NCBI GenBank assembly: GCA_965243615.1
Contig: CBDEVO010000003.1
Location: 4,340,001 to 4,404,000 of the forward strand
Origin: JAJEEA01 sp965243615
Lineage (GTDB): Bacteria; Acidobacteriota; Vicinamibacteria; Vicinamibacterales; UBA8438
Direction of reading: 5' to 3'
DNA: 64,000 bases
This document shows positions 26,721 through 35,826 of this stretch, one piece after another; within the stretch, counting starts at the first letter, position 1; each line of letters begins with the position of its first letter. Below the pieces are notes generated by a model. The model was given only the letters and a program-made list of their open reading frames with translations. It ran no database searches and was not told the origin of the DNA. The translations under genes and the position numbers were made by a program.

Positions 26721-29700
26721 CCAAGACGCACCGTCCCCGGCCGTGGCACGAGATCGTGCGCCTGAAAGACGAGTTGCGGACCGGCGAGCTCGCCCTCGCC
26801 GAGTTCGCGGCCGACCTGCACGAGGTCGCGCTGGCGCAAGGGCGGCGGCCGGTCTACGAGGATCCGGCGAAGTTCTTCGCCCTGACCTATCCGACCCATG
26901 CATTGCGCGAGCTGGTGCGCGACGTGGCGGCGCGGCTGTCGGGGCGGAGCGACAAGGCGGTGCGGCAGCTCGAGCTGACCTACGGGGGCGGGAAGACGCA
27001 TACGCTGATCGCGCTGCACCACCTGTTCCGCGACCCCGCGGATCTGCCCGACCTGCCGGCGGTCCGGGAGTTCCGCGAGCACGTCGGCGCCGACCTGCCG
27101 GCGGCGTTCACGGCCACCCTCTGCTTCGACAAGATCGACGCTGAGCGCGGCATCGAGGGGGTGCGCGGCCCCGGCGGGGAGACCCGCGGATTGCGCCATC
27201 CATGGAGCGTGCTCGCGTTCCAGCTCGCGGGGGCCGACGGGCTGCGCGCGCTGCACGCCGACGGGCGCGACGAAGAGCGCGAGACGCCGCCGGCCGAGCC
27301 GCTGCTCGCCGCGCTGCTGGAGGGGCCGCGGCGGCGCGGACTGGCGACGCTGATCCTGGTCGACGAGGTGCTGATGTACGCCCGCGAGAAGGCGGGCCTC
27401 GACCCGGTGTGGCGCGGGCGAATCGTCGACTTCTTCCAGTACCTGACCCAGGCGGTGGGCAAGGTCGACACGGCGGCGATGGTCGCGTCGATACTCGCCA
27501 CCGACCCCCACAAGCAGCGCGGCGAGTTGGGCGGCCGCCTCACGTCGGAGCTGTCCGACGTGTTCCGGCGGCAACGCGAAGAGGGTGTGCAGCCGGTGGA
27601 GAAGGAGGACGTGCCGGTGGTGCTGCGCCGGCGCTTCTTCGAGCCCGACGACATCCGCAGCCTCGACGCGTTCAAGCCGCACGTCATCGGCGTCGTGCGC
27701 GATCTGGCGAAGCTCGACGAGACGACGGCGAGGAACCGGCCGGCGGCCGAGGAGCGCTTCCTCGCGAGCTTCCCCTTCCACCCCGACCTGACCGACGCGT
27801 TCTACAGCCGCTGGACCCAGCTCGAGGGGTTCCAGCGGACGCGCGGCATCCTGCGCACGCTGGCCACGGCGTTGCGCGAGGCCGAGCGATGGGACGCCGC
27901 GCCCCTCGTCGGTCCGTCGACGCTGCTGGCCGAACCGGGCAAGTCCGGCGTCTCGGAAGCGGTGCGCGAGCTCGCGGGGGTCGCCACGTCGGAGGCCGCC
28001 GAGGGCGCGCGGACCGACTGGAGCACGCTGCTCGAGGCCGAGCTGGAGAAGGCCCGGCAGATTCAGGACGAGCTGCCGGCCCTTCGCCGCGGCCGTGAGG
28101 CCGAGCAGGCGGTGGTCACCGTCTTCCTCCACTCGCAGCCCATCGGCAAGAAGGCGTACACGCCGGAGCTGCTCCGCATGGCGGGCACGACCGCCCCCGA
28201 CGGCATCGAGCTCGAGAAGGGGCTGCGCCGCTGGCGCGAGGTCTCGTGGTTCCTCGACGACGAGGACGCCGACGTGGCGACGCCCGAGGCGGCGCCGGCG
28301 CTGCCGAAGTCGTGGCGCCTCGGCAACCGCCCGAACCTGCGCCAGATGCACGACGAGGCGTGCCAGCAACGGGTCAGTCAGGAGCAGGTGGACGAACGGC
28401 TGCGGGAGGAGACCAGAAGCGCACGAGCCCTCACCGAAGGCGCGAAGGCGGCCGGCGCCACGGTCCACCTGCTGCCGGCATCGCCGCGCGACGTTGGGGA
28501 CGACGGCAGCTTCCGCTACGTGATCCTGGGTGCCGAAGCGGCCTCCGAATCGGCGAAGCCGAGCCCCGCTGCGAAACGGGTGCTGGACGAGACGACCGGA
28601 GCGGGGCGGCCGCGCGTCCACCGGAACGCCGTGGTGCTGGCGGTCCCTTCGCGCGATGGCGTGCGGGCGGGGTGCGCCGCCGTGCGCGCGCTGCTGGGCT
28701 GGGAGGACGTGTCGCGGCAGCTCGAGGCCCACCAGGTCGACGCCTTCCAGGCCGAGCGCCTGAGGCGGCGCCTGCGCGAGGCGCGCGAGCGCGTTCCCGA
28801 GATCGTGCGCCAGGCCTACGGGGTGGTCGTGACCGTGAACGAGCAGAACGAAGCGCAGGCGTTCAAGCTGCCGGCCGGCGCGGGAGCGCTCTTTCCCGCC
28901 ATCAAGAACGACGAGCGCTCTCGCATCAAGGAGACGGCGGTCGACGCCGAGGCGCTGCTGCCCGACGGCCCCTACGACCTGTGGCGCGACGACGACGACG
29001 CCCGCCGCGTGGCCGATCTCGCGGGCGCTTTCGCGCGCTACCCTCGCCTGCCGAAGCTGCTGCGCCCGAAGGTGCTGCTCGACACGGTACTGCAGGGCGT
29101 GGAGCGCGGCCTCTTCGTCGCCCGACTGGTCCGGCCCGACCGCAGCGCCAGAACGTGGTGGCGGGAAGCGGTCGACGCCGAGGCGCGCCAGGACCCGCAG
29201 CTCGAAGTGGCGCTGCCCGGCAAGTGCGAGCTGGGCGCTCTGGCCGCGAACCTGCTCGGACCCGCCGTCCTGCCCGACCTGTGGAATGACGGAACGGTGA
29301 CGATGGCGGCGCTCCGGGACTACTTCGCGGGCGGACGCACAGTGCGCGTCCCCCGCGAAGGATACGACGAGATACAGGCCATTCCGCGGTGCAGCGAGCC
29401 GGCGCTCCGAGAAGCCGTCCGCGAGGCGGTCGAGCAGGGCCGCGCGTGGCTGACGAACGGTCCCGCCTCCGTCTGGAGGGAGCAGATCCCCTACGGCGTG
29501 CTGGACGACGCGGCGGTCCTGCACCCGCCGCCGGACCCCGTGCCCGCCCAGGCGCTCTCGGCCGAGGCGCTGCCCGGCGCCTGGCGAGACGGCGAGACCA
29601 ACGGGGCCGCGCTGGTGCAGGCACTGTCCCAGTCGCGGCGCACGACGCTGCCGTGGGGCCTCGTTCGCGAAGGCATCAGAGTCGGCGTGGAGAGCCGCTG

Positions 29701-30022
29701 GCTGGAAGTGGCCGAGGGCAGCACCGTAGTGGGCTGCGCCTACGACCAGGCCGGGCAGTTGCGGTTGAAGCGCCCGGCGGCGACCGTCGCCCCTCCCGCG
29801 CCGAGAGTGCCTCCGGTCACGGGAACATTGCTGGAGGGCTCCGGGATCCAGGATCTCGCAGAGCTTCTCCCCAAGTTGCTGGAGGCGAGCGCCGGCAACG
29901 ATCTCCGCTTCCGGGTCGCCGTGGTGCTCAACGAGGACGAAGGTGGGAAGATCCCGGACGATGTGCGGGCCGAGATCGACGGGCTCCTGGCGACGGTGTC
30001 CGCGGAGCTGAGGGTCGGATAG
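26717..30022 (+). CDS. DUF499-domain AAA+ ATPase (Hma-type ATPase)
   Basis: About 1101 aa. The N-terminal third carries the DUF499 P-loop LTYGGGKTHTLIALHHLF near residue 95 and a Walker B LATLILVDEVLMYARE near 215. A second helical region contains FERRFLAS-like and FHPDLTDAFYSRWTQLEGFQ segments typical of the family. The C-terminal half is less conserved. DUF499 ATPases accompany DUF1156 methylases and large helicases in defence loci. It is the last island gene on the plus strand and starts inside the stop of its partner gene. The long in-frame extension upstream is the shadow of the previous gene. Confidence 0.88.
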   Translation: MTKTHRPRPWHEIVRLKDELRTGELALAEFAADLHEVALAQGRRPVYEDPAKFFALTYPTHALRELVRDVAARLSGRSDKAVRQLELTYGGGKTHTLIALHHLFRDPADLPDLPAVREFREHVGADLPAAFTATLCFDKIDAERGIEGVRGPGGETRGLRHPWSVLAFQLAGADGLRALHADGRDEERETPPAEPLLAALLEGPRRRGLATLILVDEVLMYAREKAGLDPVWRGRIVDFFQYLTQAVGKVDTAAMVASILATDPHKQRGELGGRLTSELSDVFRRQREEGVQPVEKEDVPVVLRRRFFEPDDIRSLDAFKPHVIGVVRDLAKLDETTARNRPAAEERFLASFPFHPDLTDAFYSRWTQLEGFQRTRGILRTLATALREAERWDAAPLVGPSTLLAEPGKSGVSEAVRELAGVATSEAAEGARTDWSTLLEAELEKARQIQDELPALRRGREAEQAVVTVFLHSQPIGKKAYTPELLRMAGTTAPDGIELEKGLRRWREVSWFLDDEDADVATPEAAPALPKSWRLGNRPNLRQMHDEACQQRVSQEQVDERLREETRSARALTEGAKAAGATVHLLPASPRDVGDDGSFRYVILGAEAASESAKPSPAAKRVLDETTGAGRPRVHRNAVVLAVPSRDGVRAGCAAVRALLGWEDVSRQLEAHQVDAFQAERLRRRLREARERVPEIVRQAYGVVVTVNEQNEAQAFKLPAGAGALFPAIKNDERSRIKETAVDAEALLPDGPYDLWRDDDDARRVADLAGAFARYPRLPKLLRPKVLLDTVLQGVERGLFVARLVRPDRSARTWWREAVDAEARQDPQLEVALPGKCELGALAANLLGPAVLPDLWNDGTVTMAALRDYFAGGRTVRVPREGYDEIQAIPRCSEPALREAVREAVEQGRAWLTNGPASVWREQIPYGVLDDAAVLHPPPDPVPAQALSAEALPGAWRDGETNGAALVQALSQSRRTTLPWGLVREGIRVGVESRWLEVAEGSTVVGCAYDQAGQLRLKRPAATVAPPAPRVPPVTGTLLEGSGIQDLAELLPKLLEASAGNDLRFRVAVVLNEDEGGKIPDDVRAEIDGLLATVSAELRVG

Positions 30023-30143
30023 GGGTCTGCGCGGGTAGAACGGCGCGGACGACTCCCGGCGGGTTGGTTGGCGCGCCCGCCCCCGGAGCGGCGGGAGGCG
30101 CGCACATTGACGGTTGCGGGGTAGGACAGTAGCCTGCTCGGCG
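30023..30143. other. Decayed copy of the vapB promoter region
   Basis: From about 30095 the sequence parallels 10962-11010: GCGCACATTGACG aligns with GCGCACGTTGACA, and GGTAGGACAGTAGCCT aligns with GGTAAGACAGTATCTT. The -35 is reduced to TTGACG, the -10 to TAGCCT, and the palindrome is no longer symmetrical, so this copy probably is not expressed or regulated like the left one. Confidence 0.7.
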
Positions 30144-30374
30144 ATGAGAACATCCGTCTCCACAACGGGGCAGATCGCGCTTCCGGCCAAGATTCGGCGG
30201 CGTGATGGTGTCGAGCCGGGCCAGGAGTTCGATGTCGAACGCATCGAACGGGGCAAGTACCGGCTCGTCCGCCGAGCCCCCGCAACCAACGGGGGCGTCG
30301 TCGACTGGCTGCTGGACTGTCCGGAGAAGGGCTTCTTCGTGCCGATCGAGTCGGGGAACACGGATACGCTGTGA
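30144..30374 (+). CDS. vapB: Second VapB-type antitoxin, toxin gene deleted
   Basis: 76 aa, closely similar to the VapB at 11011 (MRTSVSTTGQIALPAKIRRR, and the same VVDWLLDCPEKG tail). The vapC start signature GTGA is still present at its stop, but the sequence then jumps straight into the stretch that follows vapC in the left copy, so about 520 nt including the whole toxin gene are missing. It may act as an anti-toxin against the left VapC, or simply be a relic. Confidence 0.85.
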   Translation: MRTSVSTTGQIALPAKIRRRDGVEPGQEFDVERIERGKYRLVRRAPATNGGVVDWLLDCPEKGFFVPIESGNTDTL

Positions 30375-30415
30375 GATTCCCCGCGCCGGTCGGCGCTGCA
30401 GATCGATGACCGGCG

Positions 30416-31504
30416 TCAATCGGAAGTGCCCGAAGCTCGACCCAGGGCGGCGACGACCGCCGAGGTCATCTGAGCCGTCGTGGCGATGCCGCCGAGGTCG
30501 CCCGTGCGAGTCTCGCCGGTCGCGAGCACCGTCTCCACCGCCGCCTCGATGGCTCCCGCCCCGTCCGTCTCGCCGAGGTGCTCCAGCATCATCGCTCCCG
30601 TCAGCATCTGCGCGACGGGGTTGGCGACGCCCTTCCCCGCGATGTCCGGGGCGGACCCGTGAACGGGCTCGAACATCGAGGGATGCGTGCGGTCGGGGTT
30701 GAGGTTGGCGCCGGGGGCGAGGCCGATCGAGCCGGCCACGGCGGGGCCGAGGTCGGAGAGGATGTCGCCGAAGAGGTTGCTCGCAACGATGACGTCGAAC
30801 CAGTCGGGGTGTTGGACGAGGTGGGCGGTGAGGATGTCGATGTGGTACTGGTCGGTCCGCACGTCGGGATAGTCGGCCGCGACCGCCTCGAAGCGCTCGT
30901 CCCAGAACGGCATGGTGTGGATGATGCCGTTCGACTTGGTCGCCGACGTCAGGTGCTTCGCGGGCCGGGCCCGCGCCCTCTCGAACGCGTAGCGCAGCAC
31001 CCGGTCGACGCCCTCGCGCGTGAAAACCGACTGCTGCACCGCGAGCTCGGACGGCGTCCCCGCGTAGAGGCGGCCGCCGATCTCCGAGTACTCGCCCTCG
31101 TTGTTCTCCCGGACGACGACGAAGTCGATGTCCGAGGGACCGCGGTCCGCGAGCGGCGTGCGCACGCCGGGCCAGAGCCGGACCGGCCGCAGGTTGACGT
31201 ACTGGCCGAACTGGCGGCGGATGGGGATGAGCAGTCCCCACAGCGAGACGTGGTCGGGCACTCCGGGGTACCCGACGGCGCCAAGGAACACGGCGTCGAA
31301 GGCCGCGAGCTCCTCGATGTCGCGCCCCCCCGTCATGCTGCCCGTGCGGGCGTACAGCTCGCACGACCAGTCGAAGGCCGTCCATTCGCAACGGAAGCCG
31401 AACCGCTTTCCGACTGCCGTCAGCAGATCCTGGGCCGCGGGCACGACCTCCTTGCCGATCCCGTCACCGGGAATGACCGCAATGCGATGGGTTCTCTCTG
31501 TCAT
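30416..31504 (-). CDS. Tartrate / D-malate dehydrogenase (isocitrate/isopropylmalate dehydrogenase family)
   Basis: About 362 aa. NAD- and metal-dependent beta-decarboxylating dehydrogenase. Visible are IAVIPGDGIGKEVVPAA, the substrate loop VVVRENNEGEYSEIGGR, DVIVASNLFGDILSDLG (metal ligands) and HPSMFEPVHGSAPDIAGKG (NAD binding). The ELAVQQSVFTREGVDR segment and the lack of leucine-pathway neighbours favour tartrate/D-malate over isopropylmalate as substrate. The 3' end is duplicated as a remnant at 11764, marking the right boundary of the defence island. Confidence 0.85.
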   Translation of the reverse strand: MTERTHRIAVIPGDGIGKEVVPAAQDLLTAVGKRFGFRCEWTAFDWSCELYARTGSMTGGRDIEELAAFDAVFLGAVGYPGVPDHVSLWGLLIPIRRQFGQYVNLRPVRLWPGVRTPLADRGPSDIDFVVVRENNEGEYSEIGGRLYAGTPSELAVQQSVFTREGVDRVLRYAFERARARPAKHLTSATKSNGIIHTMPFWDERFEAVAADYPDVRTDQYHIDILTAHLVQHPDWFDVIVASNLFGDILSDLGPAVAGSIGLAPGANLNPDRTHPSMFEPVHGSAPDIAGKGVANPVAQMLTGAMMLEHLGETDGAGAIEAAVETVLATGETRTGDLGGIATTAQMTSAVVAALGRASGTSD

Positions 31505-31749
31505 GGTCCTCGTTCAGAAACGGGTACGAGTTCGTCAGCAGCCAGACCCGGCAGCCCGGGGCGAATGGCCCCGCTGCATTCGCAGGCCGGCTCATCCGGC
31601 CTGACTGCGTTCTTCGTCGGATGCCGCAGCCAAATGCCAACCTGCCTCTTGCCACGCCGGGCCGGGCTCCCGGCTTCCGTCAGCCCACCCGCGCCCTCGG
31701 CATCCCCAGGCGGCCCGGGGCGGTGCACCGCGGACGTCACGACGGGCCG
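31505..31749. other. Intergenic, with a short hairpin at 31584-31602
   Basis: 245 nt between two minus-strand genes. AGGCCGG and CCGGCCT form a 7-bp stem with a five-base loop, a possible terminator for the CaiB-type gene. No T-run and no reading frame of interest. Confidence 0.35.
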
Positions 31750-32934
31750 CTACCCCACCGCGCCGGCTCGCCGCAACTCGGCGATCTCCTCCGCCCCGAA
31801 CCCCGCGTCGCCGAGTATCTCGTCGGTATGCTCGCCGAGCCGCGGCGCGGGGCGGCCGGGCGCGAGCGGGGTCTCCGAGAGCTTGATCGGGGTGCCGAGG
31901 GTCCGGATGCGCCCCAGCGTCGGATGGTCGGTCTCGACCACGAGCTCGCGGGCGCGGACGTGGGGATCGGCCATCACCTCGGCGTAGTCGTTGATGGGGC
32001 CGCACGGCACCCCGTGGCCCTCGAGGAGCTCGAGCCAGTGAGACCGGGGACGGGTCTCCATCACCGCCTCGATGCGGGCGGCCAGGGCCTCGCGGTTGCG
32101 GATGCGGCGGGTGTCGTCGCGGTACTCGGGGTCGGCCGCCCACTCCGGATGACCCAGGGCCTCGCACAGGCGCCGGAACGTGCGGTCGTTGGCCGCCCCG
32201 ATCGTCACGTGGCCGTCGGCGCAGCGGATCGCCTCGTACGGCGCGTTCATGCGGTGCGCCGACCCGAGCCGCTCCGGCACCCCGCGCCCCGAGAAGTACT
32301 GGGTAGCCTCCCACACCGACAGGGCGACGCCGGCGTCGACGAGCGACGTGTCGACGAGCTGGCCGCGGCCGGTGCGGGCGCGGGCGAGCAAGGCGGACAG
32401 GATGCCCGCAAGGGCGAAGAGGGCGGCGCCGAGGTCGGTCACCGGTATCCCCGCCTTGACCGGCGGGCGACCCGCCTCGCCGGTGACCGACATGAGGCCG
32501 GAGACACCCTGGGCGACCAGATCGAAGCCCCCCTTGCCGGCGGAGGGACCGGTCTGCCCGTAACCCGAGATGGACGCGTAGACGAGGCGCGGACACCGCG
32601 ACGACAGCTCGCGGTAGCCCAGGCCGAACTTCTCGAGCACCCCCGGCCGGTAGTTCTCCACCAGCACGTCGGACACCGCGGCGAGGCGCCGCACCGCCTC
32701 GCGGCCGGCCGGCTGCTTCAGGTCGACGACGATGCCGCGCTTGCCCCGGTTGACGGCGTTGAAGCTGGGACTGTCGCTGCCGACGCCGCCCGGCATGCGC
32801 CGGGTCGAGTCGCCGGCCGGGGACTCGACCTTGATCACGTCCGCCCCCATGTCGCACAGTAGCATCGTGCAGAACGGCCCGGCCATCACCTGGGTGAGGT
32901 CGAGCACGCGCAGTCCGTCGAGTGCTGATGTCAT
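31750..32934 (-). CDS. CaiB/BaiF-family (class III) CoA-transferase
   Basis: About 394 aa, the usual length. LRVLDLTQVMAGPFCTMLL starts the fold, GADVIKVESPAGD follows, and the active-site Asp is expected in GQLVDTSLVDAG. The late GVPCGPINDYAEVMADPHVR is a family hallmark. Class III enzymes move CoA between carboxylic acids (for example formyl-, succinyl- or carnitinyl-CoA); the substrate here is unknown. It is divergent from an enoyl-CoA hydratase gene and could work with it on the same acid. The start was chosen at MTSALDGLRVLDL; the longer upstream frame is not conserved. Confidence 0.9.
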   Translation of the reverse strand: MTSALDGLRVLDLTQVMAGPFCTMLLCDMGADVIKVESPAGDSTRRMPGGVGSDSPSFNAVNRGKRGIVVDLKQPAGREAVRRLAAVSDVLVENYRPGVLEKFGLGYRELSSRCPRLVYASISGYGQTGPSAGKGGFDLVAQGVSGLMSVTGEAGRPPVKAGIPVTDLGAALFALAGILSALLARARTGRGQLVDTSLVDAGVALSVWEATQYFSGRGVPERLGSAHRMNAPYEAIRCADGHVTIGAANDRTFRRLCEALGHPEWAADPEYRDDTRRIRNREALAARIEAVMETRPRSHWLELLEGHGVPCGPINDYAEVMADPHVRARELVVETDHPTLGRIRTLGTPIKLSETPLAPGRPAPRLGEHTDEILGDAGFGAEEIAELRRAGAVG

Positions 32935-33197
32935 CGCCCCGCAGATCCGGTGGTGAGACCCCGCGGTGCGCCGAGGCGCCCGCGTGACGAAGCGCCACGA
33001 GGGCGCAAGGAAACCATCTCCGGCCGAGGAGCGGCGCCGCGCGGGGTGCATCGCCGGTAGAATGCAGCGGGAACTCTCACCACGGGTTCCTCGTCCGACG
33101 CTCGTCGTCACCTCGCGGCTTCGCCTTGCCGCCCGATCCCTGCAGGAGCCGATCGGTTCCTCGGAGCCGGCCCCCGGTAAACCAGGAGAGTGAACTC

Positions 33198-33983
33198 GTG
33201 CCCACGCCCGACGCCATCTACGCCGTCGACGGTCCCGTCGCCACCCTCACGTTCAACCGACCCGCCGCCCGCAACGCCATGACCTGGGCCATGTACGACG
33301 CCCTCGTCGACGCCTGCGACGCGGTGGACGACGACCCCGCGGTGAAGGTCCTCGTGCTGCGCGGGGCCGGCGACCGCGCCTTCGTGGCCGGCACCGACAT
33401 CAGCCAGTTCCAGGACCTGCGGACCCCCGACGACGCCCTCGCGTACGAGTCGAGGCTAGATCGGGTGCTCGCCCGGCTGGAGCGCGTCCGGATGCCCACC
33501 ATCGCCCGGGTCCAGGGGGTGGCCGTCGGGGGCGGCTGCGCCATGGCGGTCGCCTGCGACCTGCGCATCTGCGGCCCCGGGGCCCGCTTCGGCATCCCCG
33601 TCGCCCGCACCCTCGGCAACTGCCTGTCGGCCGCCAACTGCGCCCGGCTGCTTGACCTCGTGGGGCCGGACCGGCTCAAGGACCTGATGTTCACCGCCCG
33701 CCTCCTCGACGCCCGCGAGGCGCTCGCGGCGGGGCTCGCGACCCGGGTCGTCGACGACGACCGCCTCGACGAGACGGTGGCGGAGACCGCCGCCGCCATC
33801 GCCGCCAACGCCCCCCTGACGATTCGCGCCACCAAGGAGCTCGTCCGCCGCGTGCAGCGCGAGCGCCGGCCCGACCCCGCCCTCGGCCACGACCTCATCG
33901 TCGAGTGTTACACGAGCGACGACTTCCGGAACGCCGTCGAGGCCTTCGTGGCCCGCCGCGCCCCGACGTGGGCCGGGCGCTAG
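33198..33983 (+). CDS. Enoyl-CoA hydratase/isomerase family protein
   Basis: About 261 aa, crotonase fold. FVAGTDISQFQ forms the first oxyanion loop and GVAVGGGCAMAVACDLRI the second. The acidic catalytic residues usual for hydratases are not obvious (NCLSAANCARLLDLVG occupies that region), so isomerase or other crotonase chemistry is possible. GTG start with an AGGAG element ~10 nt upstream. Divergent from the CaiB-type transferase, convergent with pgi (3-nt gap). Confidence 0.85.
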   Translation: MPTPDAIYAVDGPVATLTFNRPAARNAMTWAMYDALVDACDAVDDDPAVKVLVLRGAGDRAFVAGTDISQFQDLRTPDDALAYESRLDRVLARLERVRMPTIARVQGVAVGGGCAMAVACDLRICGPGARFGIPVARTLGNCLSAANCARLLDLVGPDRLKDLMFTARLLDAREALAAGLATRVVDDDRLDETVAETAAAIAANAPLTIRATKELVRRVQRERRPDPALGHDLIVECYTSDDFRNAVEAFVARRAPTWAGR

Positions 33984-33986
33984 TGC

Positions 33987-35789
33987 TCATGCCGCTGTCA
34001 CGCGCTCGAACAGCGACGCCACGCGCTCGAGCCCGGCCCCGGCGCCGCCCTCCAGGTGCAGGCGGATGACCCGCCGCCCGCGCGCGGCCAGCACCTCCAG
34101 ATCGCCCAGCGCCTGCGCCATCTTGACGGCACCGAACGTGCAGGAGCGGCCCGGCACCGGCAGGTCGGCAACCGCGTCGTCGGTCGTCAGCAGCACGAAC
34201 ACACCCGTCTCCGGCCCCCCCTTGAACACCTGGCCGGTCGAGTGCAGATAGCGCGGTCCGAACCCGACGCTGGTAGCCACCCGGCGGGCGCCCCGGACCC
34301 GCTGCCGGATGCCGTGCAGCGCGGCGGCGTTGGCCCGGCTCCGATCCGCGTAGGCCAGCAGGGCCACGTAGTCGCCGGGCCCGGCGCTCGCCAGGTGCGC
34401 CGAAACCAGTGCCTCGAGGGTGGCGGGCCCGCCCGTCGACGCCCCGAGGCGCGCGGCGGTCCCGGCGTCGGCGAACAGGGCGACGCCGTCGGACCGAGCC
34501 GCCGGCGGCTCGTCCGGGAATCCCCCGCCCTCCTCCCAGGCCGCGGTCAGGGTCCGCGTCGCGACCTTGGCCGCCTCCACGTCGGGCTGGTCGAACGGAT
34601 TCACCCCGAGCACCGCCCCGCACGCGGCGGTGGCGAGCTCCCACCGGAAGAACTCGCCGGCCAGGGCCTCGGGGCCCGGCACCGACAGGGCGACGACGGG
34701 ATGCCCGGCCTCGGCGAGGCCCTCCAACGCCGCGTCCTGCCCCGGATCGGCGTCGCCGTCCACGCGAAGCTGAACGAACAGGCGGTCGGGACCGTAGGCC
34801 GCGGGCGGGCCCGGCTCCTCGTCGACGATCGGGATCAGCCCCCGCCCCGCCTTGCCCGTCGACTCCGCCAGCAGTTGCTCCAGCCAGCCGCCGAGGACGC
34901 GAATCGACGGCGACAGCACCAGCGTGGTCTTGTCCCGGCCGGCGGCGGCGGCGAGTCCGAGCAGCAGCCCCAGCCGCACCCCGGGGTTCCGCCCGGCGGG
35001 AACGTCGGGGCCGCACCCTTCGGCCATCTCCCGCGCCGGCGCCAGGAACGCGGACACGTCGAGGCCGCAGGTCGCGGCGGGGACGAGGCCGAAGCTCGAC
35101 AGGACCGAGAACCGCCCCCCCACGTCGGGGCGGCCGCTCCACACCTGCCGGAAGCCCTCGGCGGCGGCCATCTCCTCGAGGGCCGAGCCCGGATCGGTGA
35201 TCGCGACGAAGTGCGAGCCGGCCCGCGCCGGTCCGACCGCCTGCCGCATGCAATCCTGGAAGTGGGCGGCGAGCAACGCCGGCTCGAGGGTCGTGCCCGA
35301 CTTGCTCGACACGATGCACAGGGTGCGGGGCAGATCGATGCGGGACGCGGTCCGCGCGATCTGCGCCGGGTCCGTGGTGTCGAGCACGTGCAGGGCCGGC
35401 GCCCCCTCGGCGCCGCCGAGCACGTGGCCGACGACCTCGGCGCCGAGGCTGGAACCGCCCATGCCGAGCAGGAGGACGTCGGTGAGCCCGTCGGCGCGCA
35501 CGCCGTCCGTGAACCTGCGCAACGCGTCGGCAGGCACCTCCGCATGGGGCAGATCCAACCACCCCAGCCAGCGCGCCTCGTGGCCGCCCGTCCAGACGTC
35601 GGGGTCCCTCCGCCACAAGCGCCGCACGAGGTCGTCCCGATCCCAGCGCCGGCACTCCTCGTCGAGGGCGGCCCGGAGCGCACGGTCGAGCCGCCATTCC
35701 GGCGTCGAGTCAGTCAGGGGATGCTCCAGTGGAAGCAGGGCGGAGGGTTCGCAGGACCCCGGCGAACGAAGAGGCGCGGATGCCGCCAC
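33987..35789 (-). CDS. Glucose-6-phosphate isomerase, Tal-Pgi type, without the transaldolase half
   Basis: About 600 aa. Two sugar-isomerase (SIS) halves are visible: LLLGMGGSSLGAEVVGHVLG and SSKSGTTLEP in the first, and later GFGPRYLHSTGQVFKGGPETGVF. This is the pattern of the C-terminal half of the bifunctional transaldolase/phosphoglucose isomerase (~950 aa), but no transaldolase sequence precedes it. It should interconvert glucose-6-P and fructose-6-P. The GTG start gives ~25 unconserved residues, so a downstream start is possible. rpiB lies just upstream on the same strand, suggesting a small pentose-phosphate group. Confidence 0.8.
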   Translation of the reverse strand: MAASAPLRSPGSCEPSALLPLEHPLTDSTPEWRLDRALRAALDEECRRWDRDDLVRRLWRRDPDVWTGGHEARWLGWLDLPHAEVPADALRRFTDGVRADGLTDVLLLGMGGSSLGAEVVGHVLGGAEGAPALHVLDTTDPAQIARTASRIDLPRTLCIVSSKSGTTLEPALLAAHFQDCMRQAVGPARAGSHFVAITDPGSALEEMAAAEGFRQVWSGRPDVGGRFSVLSSFGLVPAATCGLDVSAFLAPAREMAEGCGPDVPAGRNPGVRLGLLLGLAAAAGRDKTTLVLSPSIRVLGGWLEQLLAESTGKAGRGLIPIVDEEPGPPAAYGPDRLFVQLRVDGDADPGQDAALEGLAEAGHPVVALSVPGPEALAGEFFRWELATAACGAVLGVNPFDQPDVEAAKVATRTLTAAWEEGGGFPDEPPAARSDGVALFADAGTAARLGASTGGPATLEALVSAHLASAGPGDYVALLAYADRSRANAAALHGIRQRVRGARRVATSVGFGPRYLHSTGQVFKGGPETGVFVLLTTDDAVADLPVPGRSCTFGAVKMAQALGDLEVLAARGRRVIRLHLEGGAGAGLERVASLFERVTAA

Positions 35790-35826
35790 GTCCGCACCGA
35801 TCCGCGGGTACCGACCCCGGGCCGCA

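Noticed and set aside
11930..30022. BREX or classical DISARM
   Set aside because: No PglZ, BrxL, BrxC or DrmABC-type genes were seen; methylase is DUF1156 type and ATPase is DUF499.
26333..30361. Very long minus-strand reading frame opposite the DUF499 gene
   Set aside because: Arg/Ala/Gly/Val-rich shadow with no domain; the plus strand has clear ATPase motifs. GC-rich coding produces such antisense frames throughout the window.
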